A program made the translations under genes and the position numbers. The notes under the pieces are model-generated. The model was given only the letters and a program-made list of their open reading frames with translations, was not told the origin of the DNA and did no database searches. From Actinosynnema sp042752395 (GTDB lineage: Bacteria > Actinomycetota > Actinomycetes > Mycobacteriales > Pseudonocardiaceae), in NCBI RefSeq assembly GCF_042752395.1, contig NZ_JBHYXZ010000030.1, forward strand, positions 6,559 to 70,558: 64,000 bases of DNA. Direction: 5' to 3'. Numbering within the stretch: position 1 is the first letter of the stretch; each line of letters starts with the position of its first letter. Shown in pieces: positions 28,845 through 38,032 of the stretch.

Positions 28845-29123
28845 TCAGCCGCCGTGCAGCGACCTGAGCGTCCGGGGTCCCTCCACGGCCAGCACCCAGG
28901 TCTCGAGACCGATCAGGCGCAGCACCTCGGGCGTGACGTTGCCGATCACGGAGCCCCGACCGGCGCTGACGACCTCCATGCCGATCGCGGCGAGCCGGTC
29001 CGCGGCGTGCTCCGGGTCCGTGCCGGGGCGCGGCCGCACGATCGCGCTGCGGCGGTCGTCCGGCCCGGCGGCCCGGCGCCAGCGCTCCAGCTCCGGCGCC
29101 ACCACGGCTCGCCTCGGCTCCAT
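28845..29123 (-). CDS. Small protein, possible trans-acting propeptide/inhibitor of the adjacent subtilase
   Basis: 92 residues. It has no signal peptide. The order of strands and helices suggested by SAIVRPRPGTD / PEHAADRLAAIG / MEVVSAGRGSVIGNVTP / EVLRLIGL / ETWVLAVEGPRTL is beta-alpha-beta-beta-alpha-beta, the fold of I9 subtilisin propeptides. It precedes an S8 peptidase gene by 14 nt in the same direction. A role as chaperone or inhibitor of that peptidase is inference; I do not recognise a named family. Confidence 0.7.
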   Translation of the reverse strand: MEPRRAVVAPELERWRRAAGPDDRRSAIVRPRPGTDPEHAADRLAAIGMEVVSAGRGSVIGNVTPEVLRLIGLETWVLAVEGPRTLRSLHGG

Positions 29124-29343
29124 CCCGGCAGGCTACCTCCGTACGCGTGCACCTCTGTTCGGTCTATCCCTCGTTACGCCGGACGCGTTACCGCCCGTTC
29201 GGGCAGCACGAACCGCCCGCACCGCCGCCCTGCGGGGACGCGCAGGTCGCACGGGGTGTCGGTGCCGCTCGACGCGCCGCCGAGGACCGGGCCCGGCGGG
29301 GTGGAGGTGGCCGCGCGGTCGGGCGGCGAAGTAACTTCACGCT

Positions 29344-30774
29344 GTGGCGGAACGGGACGAGGTCATCGCCGGTCGGTACCGACTGGTCGAGTTGGTCGGC
29401 CGCGGCGCCGCCGGGGTCGTCTGGCGGGCGCGGGACGAGCGGCTCGGGCGCGCGGTCGCGGTCAAGCTCCTCGGCACCGGTGGCTCGCCGGCCGCGGTCG
29501 AGCGCATCGTGCGGGAGGGGCGGGTGGCGGCCCGCCTGCGGCACCCGCACGCGGTCACCGTGCACGACGTCGTGGAGCACGACGGCAAGCCGTGCCTGGT
29601 CATGGAGTACCTGCCGTCCCGGACGCTGGCCGAGCTGGTCGACGAGCGCGGTCCGCTGCCCGCGGAGCTGGTGGCGGGCGTCGGCTGGCAGGTGGCGTCG
29701 GCGCTGGCCGCGGCGCACGCGGCCGGCATCGTGCACCGCGACGTCACCACGTTCAACGTCCTGCTCGCCGAGGACGGCACCGCCAAGATCGCCGACTTCG
29801 GCATCGCGCGGGCCATCGGCGAGAACACCGTCACCGACGCCCGGATCGTCGTCGGCACCCCCGCGTTCCTCGCGCCCGAGGTGGCGGCGGGGCAGGATGC
29901 GGTGTTCGCCTCCGACGTGTACTCCCTGGGCGCGACCCTCTACGCGGCGCTGGAGGGCCACCCGCCGTCCGGGACGGCCGAGAACCCCTTCGCGCTGCTG
30001 CGGCGCGTGTCGGAGGGCGACGTGGCGCCGATGCGGTTCCCCGGACCGCTGGGCGACGCGCTGATGACCGTCCTGCGGCGCGACCCGGCCGAACGGCCGA
30101 CCATGGCCGAGTTCCACGAACTGCTCGGCGCGGTGGTGGAGGGGCGGCCGCTGCCGGGCGCGCCCCGGCCCGACGACACCCGGCCGCTGCCCGCGCAGCG
30201 CCGCGTGCCGTGGCGCAGGATCGCCCTGCTCGCGGGCGCGGTCGTGCTGGTCGCGGGCGGCGTCGTGATCGGCGACGCGCTGGCCCGCCGCGACCCGGCC
30301 GGCAACGCCGAGCCGGCCACCACGACGAGCACGGTCACGGTGAGCGTCACCGCGTCCGGGACGACCACGACCGGCGTCACGACCACCGAGAACACCACCA
30401 CCCACACCACCGCGCCCACCACGACGACGACCACGATCGCGGCCACCACGACCAGTGCCGCCGCCGCGGCGGGCACGTGCACCGCGAGGTTCGCGTTCAC
30501 CAGGTCCTGGCCGGGCGGCTACCAGGCCGAGGTGACCGTGCACAACACCAGCGGGCGCGTCCTGACCGGCTGGACCGTGACCTGGCCCCGGCCGGAGGGT
30601 CACTCGATCAGCAACCTGTGGAACGGCATCCCCACCGTGGACGACGACTCGGTTACCGTGATCAACGCCGGTCACAACGCACGGCTGGAGGTCGGCGGCA
30701 CGACCACGTTCGGCTTCACCGCGAACGGCTCCGGCGTGCCCGACCCGGACCTCGACTGCACCTCGCACGGATGA
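29344..30774 (+). CDS. Transmembrane Ser/Thr protein kinase with extracellular CBM2 domain
   Basis: 476 residues from GTG 29344 (weak ribosome site). The Hanks-type kinase domain spans about 10-265: VGRGAAGVV glycine loop, VAVKLL lysine, catalytic loop HRDVTTFNVLL, IADFGIA, and GTPAFLAPE activation segment. The usual Lys of HRDxKxxN is Thr here. After a juxtamembrane linker there is one membrane helix (about 295-313), a Thr-rich extracellular stalk (about 325-380), and a C-terminal carbohydrate-binding module family 2 (CTARFAFTRSWPGGYQAEV, LTGWTVTW, NLWNG, TTFGFTANG). The architecture suggests sensing of cellulose or chitin outside and phosphorylation inside. The Vgb-like gene follows 6 bp downstream, so the two are probably co-transcribed. 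Confidence 0.93.
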   Translation: MAERDEVIAGRYRLVELVGRGAAGVVWRARDERLGRAVAVKLLGTGGSPAAVERIVREGRVAARLRHPHAVTVHDVVEHDGKPCLVMEYLPSRTLAELVDERGPLPAELVAGVGWQVASALAAAHAAGIVHRDVTTFNVLLAEDGTAKIADFGIARAIGENTVTDARIVVGTPAFLAPEVAAGQDAVFASDVYSLGATLYAALEGHPPSGTAENPFALLRRVSEGDVAPMRFPGPLGDALMTVLRRDPAERPTMAEFHELLGAVVEGRPLPGAPRPDDTRPLPAQRRVPWRRIALLAGAVVLVAGGVVIGDALARRDPAGNAEPATTTSTVTVSVTASGTTTTGVTTTENTTTHTTAPTTTTTTIAATTTSAAAAAGTCTARFAFTRSWPGGYQAEVTVHNTSGRVLTGWTVTWPRPEGHSISNLWNGIPTVDDDSVTVINAGHNARLEVGGTTTFGFTANGSGVPDPDLDCTSHG

Positions 30775-30780
30775 GAGACC

Positions 30781-31662
30781 ATGTCGCCCGACATCGAGAC
30801 CCACGTCGTCGCCGACCGCGACAGCGGTCCCTACGGGATCACCACCGGCCCGGACGGCGCGCTCTGGTACACCCTGGTCGGCAGCGGCCGGATCGGCAGG
30901 CTCGTGCCGGGCGAACAGCCCACGAGCCACCGGCTCGACCCCGGCAGCGGCCCGACGGTCATCGTGGCGGGCCCGGACGGCGCGCTCTGGTTCACCGAGC
31001 ACCGGGCGCACCGGATCGGCCGGATCACCACCGGCGGCGAGGTCACCGGGTTCACGCCGCCGACGCCCGGGTGCGGCCCCTACGGGCTGGCCGCCGGCCA
31101 CGACGGCGCGCTGTGGTTCACCGAGATCAACGCCGACCGCATCGGCCGGATCACCACCGCCGGTGACGTCACCGAGTTCCCGCTGCCGCTGACGGGCGCG
31201 TTCCCGTCCGCCATCACCGCCGGGCCGGACGGCGCGATGTGGTTCACGCTCAACCAGGCCAACGCGATCGGCCGGATCGACGGCCACGGCGAGGTCACCG
31301 TCCACCCGCTGCCCACCGAGGCCGCGGGGCCGGTCGGGATCTGCGCCGACGCCGACGCGCTCTGGTTCGTCGAGATCGCGGCCGGCCAGGTCGGCCGCAT
31401 CACCACCGACGGGCACGTGACCGAGTTCCCGCTGCCCGACCGCGCCTCCCGGCCGCACGCCATCGTCACCGACGACCGCGGCGACCACTGGTTCACCGAG
31501 TGGGGGGCCAACCGCGTCGGCGTGGTCACCGCCGACGGCGCGGTCGAGTCGCACGCGCTGCCCGAAGACCACGCGGAGCCGCACGGCATCGCGGTCGGGC
31601 CCGACGGCGCGGTGTGGATCGCCCTGGAAACCGGCGCGCTGGCCCGCGTCGCCCGCCGCTGA
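30781..31662 (+). CDS. vgb: Virginiamycin B lyase (Vgb) family beta-propeller
   Basis: 293 residues. Seven repeats of the form GPxGIxxGPDGALWFTE...IGRIT mark the seven-bladed propeller of Vgb, which linearises streptogramin B depsipeptides by elimination at the ester bond rather than hydrolysis. The catalytic His and the metal-binding Glu of the last blade appear conserved: AEPHGI (His268) and WIALE (Glu283), matching His270/Glu284 of the staphylococcal enzyme. No signal peptide. It sits 6 bp after the kinase gene. Vgb homologues are common in actinomycetes and many have no tested activity, so lyase function is plausible, not shown. It is convergent with the tetR gene; a short CTGAG/CTCAG hairpin at 31659-31675 spans both stops. 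Confidence 0.85.
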   Translation: MSPDIETHVVADRDSGPYGITTGPDGALWYTLVGSGRIGRLVPGEQPTSHRLDPGSGPTVIVAGPDGALWFTEHRAHRIGRITTGGEVTGFTPPTPGCGPYGLAAGHDGALWFTEINADRIGRITTAGDVTEFPLPLTGAFPSAITAGPDGAMWFTLNQANAIGRIDGHGEVTVHPLPTEAAGPVGICADADALWFVEIAAGQVGRITTDGHVTEFPLPDRASRPHAIVTDDRGDHWFTEWGANRVGVVTADGAVESHALPEDHAEPHGIAVGPDGAVWIALETGALARVARR

Positions 31663-31671
31663 GGCGCGGGC

Positions 31672-32427
31672 TCAGGCCGCGCCGACGTCGTTCCGCCGCA
31701 CCCCGTTCGGGCGCACGTCGTCCGCCTTGACGTCGTTCGGGCGCACGTCGTTCCGCCGCACGTCATTCGGGCGCACCTCGTTCCGGCGCACGTCGTTCGG
31801 CCCCGAGTCGTCCGAGTCGGTCTCGACCGGCCCGACGGCGAGGCCGTACAGCAGCGGCACGTAGACCTCGTCCACCAGGGACGCCACGGCCTCCTCGGTC
31901 AACGGCGCGCCGCAGTTGGTCAGGGACTCCGAGCGCACCAGGTCGAGCGGCAGGCGCTTCACCCGCAGCGGCACGTCCACCGGCGGCAGCTCGGACCGGG
32001 CGGCCGCCCGGTCCACGATCGCCTCGACCGCCTCGGTCAGCGGCGACGGGTGGGCCAGCCGCTCGGCCAGCAGCGCGGCGACCTCCGGGTGCCGGAACGC
32101 CTCCCCCATCACCCCCGCGACCATCTCGTTCATCATCGAGTCGGCCCGGCGGGCGATGGTGGCGAACAGGGCGCGCAGGTCGTCGCGCAGGCTGCCGGTG
32201 TCGGGCACCTCCCGCTCCACCGGCACCTTGCGGAACCACGCGGCCAGCACCAGCTCCGCCCGGCCGCCCCAGCGGCGGTAGATCACCGGTTTGCTCGTCC
32301 CCGCCCGCGCCGCCACCGCGTCCATGGTGAGCCGGGCGTAGCCGACCTCGCGCAGCTCGTCCCAGGCCGCGTCCAGGATGGCCTGTTCCAGCTCCGCGCC
32401 GCGCCGGCGTGACTTCGTCCCTGTCAC
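31672..32427 (-). CDS. TetR-family regulator with a repetitive C-terminal tail
   Basis: 251 residues. The N-terminal helix-turn-helix is classical (ILDAAWDELREVGYARLTMDAVAARAGTSKPVIYRRW, about 16-52). A ligand-binding helical domain of TetR_C type follows to about residue 205. The last 40 residues are eight tandem pentads (consensus [RK]xNDV, for example RPNDV, RRNEV, KADDV), which do not belong to the family and arise from a 15-bp DNA repeat. It is divergent from the ABC exporter operon, with a perfect palindrome in the shared 96-bp region, so it most likely represses that exporter and itself. Confidence 0.92.
   Translation of the reverse strand: MTGTKSRRRGAELEQAILDAAWDELREVGYARLTMDAVAARAGTSKPVIYRRWGGRAELVLAAWFRKVPVEREVPDTGSLRDDLRALFATIARRADSMMNEMVAGVMGEAFRHPEVAALLAERLAHPSPLTEAVEAIVDRAAARSELPPVDVPLRVKRLPLDLVRSESLTNCGAPLTEEAVASLVDEVYVPLLYGLAVGPVETDSDDSGPNDVRRNEVRPNDVRRNDVRPNDVKADDVRPNGVRRNDVGAA
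31681..31800. repeat. Eight tandem 15-bp repeats encoding pentapeptides at the tetR 3-prime end
   Basis: Eight contiguous 15-bp units fill exactly 120 bp, with the core GCGCACGTCGTTC. They keep the reading frame and give the NDV-pentad tail of the TetR protein. Units vary by 1-5 bases; several pairs alternate so that a 30-bp super-repeat is also visible. Confidence 0.9.
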
Positions 32428-32476
32428 CCTGCCCCTTTACCCCGCCTTTAGATACTTTGCGTTTCTTATCGCGTCG

Positions 32477-32495
32477 GTCTACCTTCATGGTAGAC
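32477..32495. promoter_or_regulatory. Probable TetR operator (perfect inverted repeat)
   Basis: GTCTACC-ttcat-GGTAGAC, a 19-bp palindrome with 7-bp arms, centred 37 bp before the ABC gene start and 59 bp before tetR. It is flanked on both sides by the 10-bp direct repeat CGTTTCTTAT (32460-32469 and 32502-32511). Size and position match TetR-family operators. Confidence 0.75.
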
Positions 32496-32523
32496 ACGAT
32501 CCGTTTCTTATGGGGGAACACCG

Positions 32524-34257
32524 TTGCTGAGCCGCTTGTTGCGCACCCACCTGCGCCCGTACAGACGTGAGCTGGCGGTAGTGCTCGCGCTCCAACTCGT
32601 CGGCACCGTCGCCTCGCTGTACCTGCCGAGCCTCAACGCCGACATCATCGACTTCGGCATCGCCACCGGCGACACCGGCTACATCCTGTCCACGGGCGGC
32701 TGGATGGTCGGGGTGTCGGTCGTCCAGATCCTCGCGTCCGTGGGCGCGGTCTACTACAGCGCCCGGGTCGCGATGAGCTTCGGCCGCGACGTCCGCGCGG
32801 CCGTCTTCCACCGCGTCGGCGCGTTCTCCGCCCGCGAGGTGGCCACGCTCGGGCCGTCGTCCCTGATCACCCGCACCACCAACGACGTGCAGCAGGTGCA
32901 ACTGCTGGTGGTCATGGGCTGCACGATGCTGATCAACGCGCCGATCATGTGCGTGGCGGGCATCGTGATGGCGCTGCGCGAGGACGTCGGCCTGTCCTGG
33001 CTGCTCGTGGTGTGCGTGCCGGCGCTGGCGATCGCGGTGGGCCTGATCGTCGTCCGGATGGTGCCGCAGTTCCGGCTGATGCAGGAGCGCATCGACGGGG
33101 TCAACCGGGTGCTGCGCGAGCAGCTCTCCGGCATCCGCGTGGTGCGGGCGTTCGTTCGGGAACGCGCGGAGACCCGCCGGTTCGCCGAGGTCAACGGCGC
33201 GCTGACGGACACCGCGCTGCGCGTGGGCAGGCTCCAGGCGCTGATCTTCCCGGTGGTGATGCTGCTGCTCAACGCCTCCAGCGTGGCCGTGCTGTGGTTC
33301 GGCGCGTTCCGCGTCGACTCCGGCGAGATGCAGATCGGCGCGCTGACCGCGTTCCTGAGCTACCTCATGCAGATCCTCATGGCGGTGATGATGGCGACCT
33401 TCATCTCCATGATGGTCCCGCGCGCCGCCGTGAGCGCCGAGCGGATCAACGAGGTGCTCGACACCGAGTCGTCGGTCCTGCCGCCGACCGCGCCGCTGTC
33501 GGAGCTGCCCCGCCGGCCCTCGGTGGAGTTCCGCGACGCCGAGTTCCGCTACCCCGGCGCGGACGAGCCCGTGCTGCGCGACATCAGCTTCCGGGCCGAG
33601 CCCGGGCAGCGCACGGCGATCATCGGCAGCACCGGCACGGGCAAGACGACCCTGCTCAACCTCGTGCCCAGGCTGATCGACGTGACCGGCGGCGGGGTGT
33701 TCGTCAACGGCGAGGACGTCCGCGGCATCGACACCGACGCCCTGTGCGCGCGCATCGGTCTGGTGCCGCAGCGGCCGTACCTGTTCACCGGCACGGTCGC
33801 GTCCAACCTCCGCTACGGCAACCCCGACGCCACCGACGAGGAGCTGTGGGAGGCGCTGGAGATCGCGCAGGCGCGCGACTTCGTGGCCGACATGCCGGGC
33901 GGGCTGGACGCGGCGATCGCCCAGGGCGGCACGAACGTCTCGGGCGGCCAGCGGCAGCGGCTGTCGATCGCGCGGGCGTTGGTGCGCAAACCCGACATCT
34001 ACCTGTTCGACGACGCGTTCTCCGCGCTCGACCTCGCCACCGACGCCCGGCTGCGCGCCGCGCTCGCGCCCCACACCCGGGACGCGGTGGTGATCGTCGT
34101 GGCGCAGCGCGTCTCCACGATCCTCGACGCCGACCGGATCGTGGTGCTCGACGACGGCAAGGTCGTCGGCATCGGCACCCACCACGAACTGCTCGACTCC
34201 TGCCCCACCTACGTGGAGATCGTGGAGTCCCAGCTGACCTCGGAGCAAGCGGCATGA
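32524..34257 (+). CDS. ABC exporter half-transporter, subunit 1 (noncanonical catalytic site)
   Basis: 577 residues, TTG start at 32524 preceded by GGGGGAA at the right distance. An N-terminal six-helix exporter domain (about 15-310) is fused to an ATPase domain: Walker A GSTGTGKTT near 367, signature VSGGQRQRLS near 471, Walker B YLFDDAFSALD near 494. The residue after the Walker B Asp is Asp instead of the catalytic Glu, while the signature is intact. It overlaps the next gene by ATGA. This matches heterodimeric type IV exporters (BmrCD, EfrCD, TM287/288; in mycobacteria the Rv1273c/Rv1272c pair), which usually expel drugs or lipids. Regulated by the divergent TetR. Confidence 0.95.
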   Translation: MLSRLLRTHLRPYRRELAVVLALQLVGTVASLYLPSLNADIIDFGIATGDTGYILSTGGWMVGVSVVQILASVGAVYYSARVAMSFGRDVRAAVFHRVGAFSAREVATLGPSSLITRTTNDVQQVQLLVVMGCTMLINAPIMCVAGIVMALREDVGLSWLLVVCVPALAIAVGLIVVRMVPQFRLMQERIDGVNRVLREQLSGIRVVRAFVRERAETRRFAEVNGALTDTALRVGRLQALIFPVVMLLLNASSVAVLWFGAFRVDSGEMQIGALTAFLSYLMQILMAVMMATFISMMVPRAAVSAERINEVLDTESSVLPPTAPLSELPRRPSVEFRDAEFRYPGADEPVLRDISFRAEPGQRTAIIGSTGTGKTTLLNLVPRLIDVTGGGVFVNGEDVRGIDTDALCARIGLVPQRPYLFTGTVASNLRYGNPDATDEELWEALEIAQARDFVADMPGGLDAAIAQGGTNVSGGQRQRLSIARALVRKPDIYLFDDAFSALDLATDARLRAALAPHTRDAVVIVVAQRVSTILDADRIVVLDDGKVVGIGTHHELLDSCPTYVEIVESQLTSEQAA

Positions 34258-36113
34258 CTGCACCCACGACCTCCAGATCCGCTCCCCCGCCCCGGATGGG
34301 CGGCGGCATGCCCGGCATGGGCATGCCGATGGGCAAGGCGGAGAACTTCGGCCCCTCGGCGCGCCGGCTCGTCCAGCGGATGCGGACCGACCGGTCGGCC
34401 CTGCTCGTCGTCATCGCGCTGGGCGTGATCAGCGTGGCGTTCGCGGTGGCCGGCCCGAAGATCCTGGGCCACGCCACCGACATCATCTTCGAGGGCGTCC
34501 TGGGCCGGCTGCGCGGCACGCCCGGCGCGGGCATCGACTTCGCCGCGCTGGGCAGCGTCCTGCTGTGGGTGATGGCCCTGTACCTCACCTCGTCGCTGTT
34601 CGGCTGGTGGCAGGGCCGCGTGCTCAACAACGTGGTGCAGCGGTTCGTGTTCCGGCTGCGCGCCGACGTCGAGGACAAGATCCACCGGCTGCCGCTGCGC
34701 TACTTCGACGGCCAACCGCGCGGCGAGCTGCTGTCCCGCGTCACCAACGACATCGACAACGTCTCCACGACGTTGCAGCAGACCCTGAGCCAGTTGCTCA
34801 CCTCGCTGCTCACGGTCATCGGCGTGCTGGTGATGATGCTGACGATCTCGCCGCTGCTGACCCTGATCGCGCTGCTGCTCATCCCGATCTCGGTGGTGGC
34901 GACGGGACGGATCCGCAAGCGGTCGCAGGCGTTGTTCGTGGCGCAGTGGAAGCACACCGGCGCGTTGAACGCCCACATCGAGGAGGCGTTCACCGGCCAC
35001 CAGCTGGTGAAGGTCTTCGGCCGGCAGCGCGAGTCGGAGGAGGAGTTCAAGCGCCGCAACGACGAGCTGCTCGGCTCGGCGATGGGCGCGCAGTTCGTCT
35101 CCGGCCTGATCATGCCGATGATGATGTTCCTGTCCAACGTCAGCTACGTCGCGGTCGCGGTGGTGGGCGGGCTGCGCATCACCTCCGGCGCGATGACGCT
35201 GGGCGAGGTGCAGGCGTTCATCCAGTACTCCCGCCAGTTCACCCAGCCGCTGACCCAGGTGGCGTCGATGGCGAACCTCATGCAGTCGGGCGTGGCGTCG
35301 GCCGAGCGGGTGTTCGAGCTGCTCGACGCCGAGGAGCAGGAGCCGGACCCGGCGGAGGCGACGCTGCCCGCGCAGCGCCGCGGCCGGGTGGAGTTCGAGC
35401 ACGTCAGCTTCTCCTACCGGCCCGAGCAGCCGCTGATCGAGGACCTGTCGCTGGTGGCCGAACCCGGTCAGACGGTGGCGATCGTGGGGCCGACCGGCGC
35501 GGGCAAGACCACGCTGGTCAACCTCATCATGCGGTTCTACGAGCTGGACGCGGGCCGCATCACGCTGGACGGGGTGGACATCACCGCGCTGAAGCGGGAG
35601 GACCTGCGCTCGCAGACCGGCATGGTGCTCCAGGACACCTGGCTGTTCGGCGGCACGATCCGCGACAACATCGCCTACGGCAACTCCTCGGCCACCGAGG
35701 AGGAGATCGTCGCCGCGGCGAAGGCCACCTACGTGGACCGGTTCGTGCGGACCCTCCCGGACGGGTACGACACCGTCATCAACGAGGAGGCGACGAACGT
35801 CAGCGCCGGCGAGAAGCAGTTGCTCACCATCGCGCGGGCGTTCCTGGCCAACCCGTCGCTGCTGATCCTGGACGAGGCGACCAGCTCGGTGGACACCCGC
35901 ACGGAGTCGTTGGTGCAGCACGCCATGGCGGCCCTGCGCTCGTCGCGGACGAGCTTCGTCATCGCCCACCGGCTGTCGACGATCCGGGACGCCGACGTGA
36001 TCCTGGTGATGGAGGCCGGGCGGATCGTGGAGCAGGGCAGCCACGACGAGCTGATGGCCGCCGGCGGGGCGTACCACCGGCTGTACGCGGCCCAGTTCGC
36101 CGCGGCGGTCTGA
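34254..36113 (+). CDS. ABC exporter half-transporter, subunit 2
   Basis: 619 residues, ATG 34254 overlapping the previous stop. It starts with a Met/Gly/Pro-rich tail (PRMGGGMPGMGMPMGK) before the membrane domain (about 50-340). ATPase domain: Walker A GPTGAGKTT near 412, signature VSAGEKQLLT near 515 (degenerate relative to LSGGQ), Walker B LLILDEATSSVD near 536 with the catalytic Glu. Thus this subunit supplies the good Walker B Glu but a poor signature, the mirror image of subunit 1, as expected for a heterodimer with one degenerate and one consensus ATP site. The stop codon lies within a 13-bp tandem repeat. Confidence 0.95.
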   Translation: MTAPTTSRSAPPPRMGGGMPGMGMPMGKAENFGPSARRLVQRMRTDRSALLVVIALGVISVAFAVAGPKILGHATDIIFEGVLGRLRGTPGAGIDFAALGSVLLWVMALYLTSSLFGWWQGRVLNNVVQRFVFRLRADVEDKIHRLPLRYFDGQPRGELLSRVTNDIDNVSTTLQQTLSQLLTSLLTVIGVLVMMLTISPLLTLIALLLIPISVVATGRIRKRSQALFVAQWKHTGALNAHIEEAFTGHQLVKVFGRQRESEEEFKRRNDELLGSAMGAQFVSGLIMPMMMFLSNVSYVAVAVVGGLRITSGAMTLGEVQAFIQYSRQFTQPLTQVASMANLMQSGVASAERVFELLDAEEQEPDPAEATLPAQRRGRVEFEHVSFSYRPEQPLIEDLSLVAEPGQTVAIVGPTGAGKTTLVNLIMRFYELDAGRITLDGVDITALKREDLRSQTGMVLQDTWLFGGTIRDNIAYGNSSATEEEIVAAAKATYVDRFVRTLPDGYDTVINEEATNVSAGEKQLLTIARAFLANPSLLILDEATSSVDTRTESLVQHAMAALRSSRTSFVIAHRLSTIRDADVILVMEAGRIVEQGSHDELMAAGGAYHRLYAAQFAAAV

Positions 36114-36158
36114 CGCGCCGGTCCGACGCGGCGGTCCGACGCGGCGGTCCGACGCGGT
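36105..36158. repeat. Short tandem repeat (13-bp unit) across the exporter stop codon
   Basis: About four units of GGTCCGACGCGGC. In the first unit the sequence is GGTCTGACGCG, and its single C-to-T difference creates the TGA stop of the exporter gene. The remaining units are noncoding. Confidence 0.7.
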
Positions 36159-36169
36159 GAAGGCGGTGG

Positions 36170-36383
36170 CCCGGGGGGTGCCGGCCCCCCCCCGACCCGC
36201 TCACACCAGGAACTATCCCAGGCAGCCCTAGGTGAAAAGGGCCACGCAGGTACGGTNNNNNNNNNNGCGGGGTCTGTGCGGGCGGGGGGGGCCGCGGGCC
36301 GGGGGGGCGCGGTCCGGGGGCGGGCGGCGGGCGGGGGGGGGGGGGGGGGGGGCGGGCCCCCCCCCCCCCCCCCCCGGACCGGC
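36170..36383. other. Assembly gap (36257-36266) with low-quality flanks between convergent genes
   Basis: Ten N flanked by G-runs and C-runs. The 57 bases at 36200-36256 are an ungapped, about 72 percent identical copy of 36383-36439, the 3-prime end of the next gene, including its stop. In that gene's frame the copy has two extra TAG codons. This looks like two overlapping contig ends, one of poor quality, rather than a second gene. The G-run/C-run sequence at 36330-36375 may reflect a strong G/C hairpin between the convergent genes that blocked sequencing. Confidence 0.75.
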
Positions 36384-37934
<1,551 letters not shown>

Positions 37935-38032
37935 CGAAACCTCCGCAGGGTTGAGATCCGACCACCGAGCGTGACACGCCGTGAGCGCTTCGCGACGAGG
38001 CCGGTGCGGGAGCCCGAAGGTCGCGCGGACCC

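Noticed and set aside
31681..31800. CRISPR-like short repeats
   Set aside because: Units are contiguous without spacers, keep a reading frame and lie in the tetR coding region, with no cas genes nearby.
34209..36077. Minus-strand open frame of about 620 codons
   Set aside because: Antisense to ABC exporter subunit 2; His/Arg/Asp-rich shadow translation.
36200..36256. A second subtilase gene end left of the gap
   Set aside because: The copy has in-frame stops, no indels and sits at a contig end beside homopolymer, which fits poor base calls.
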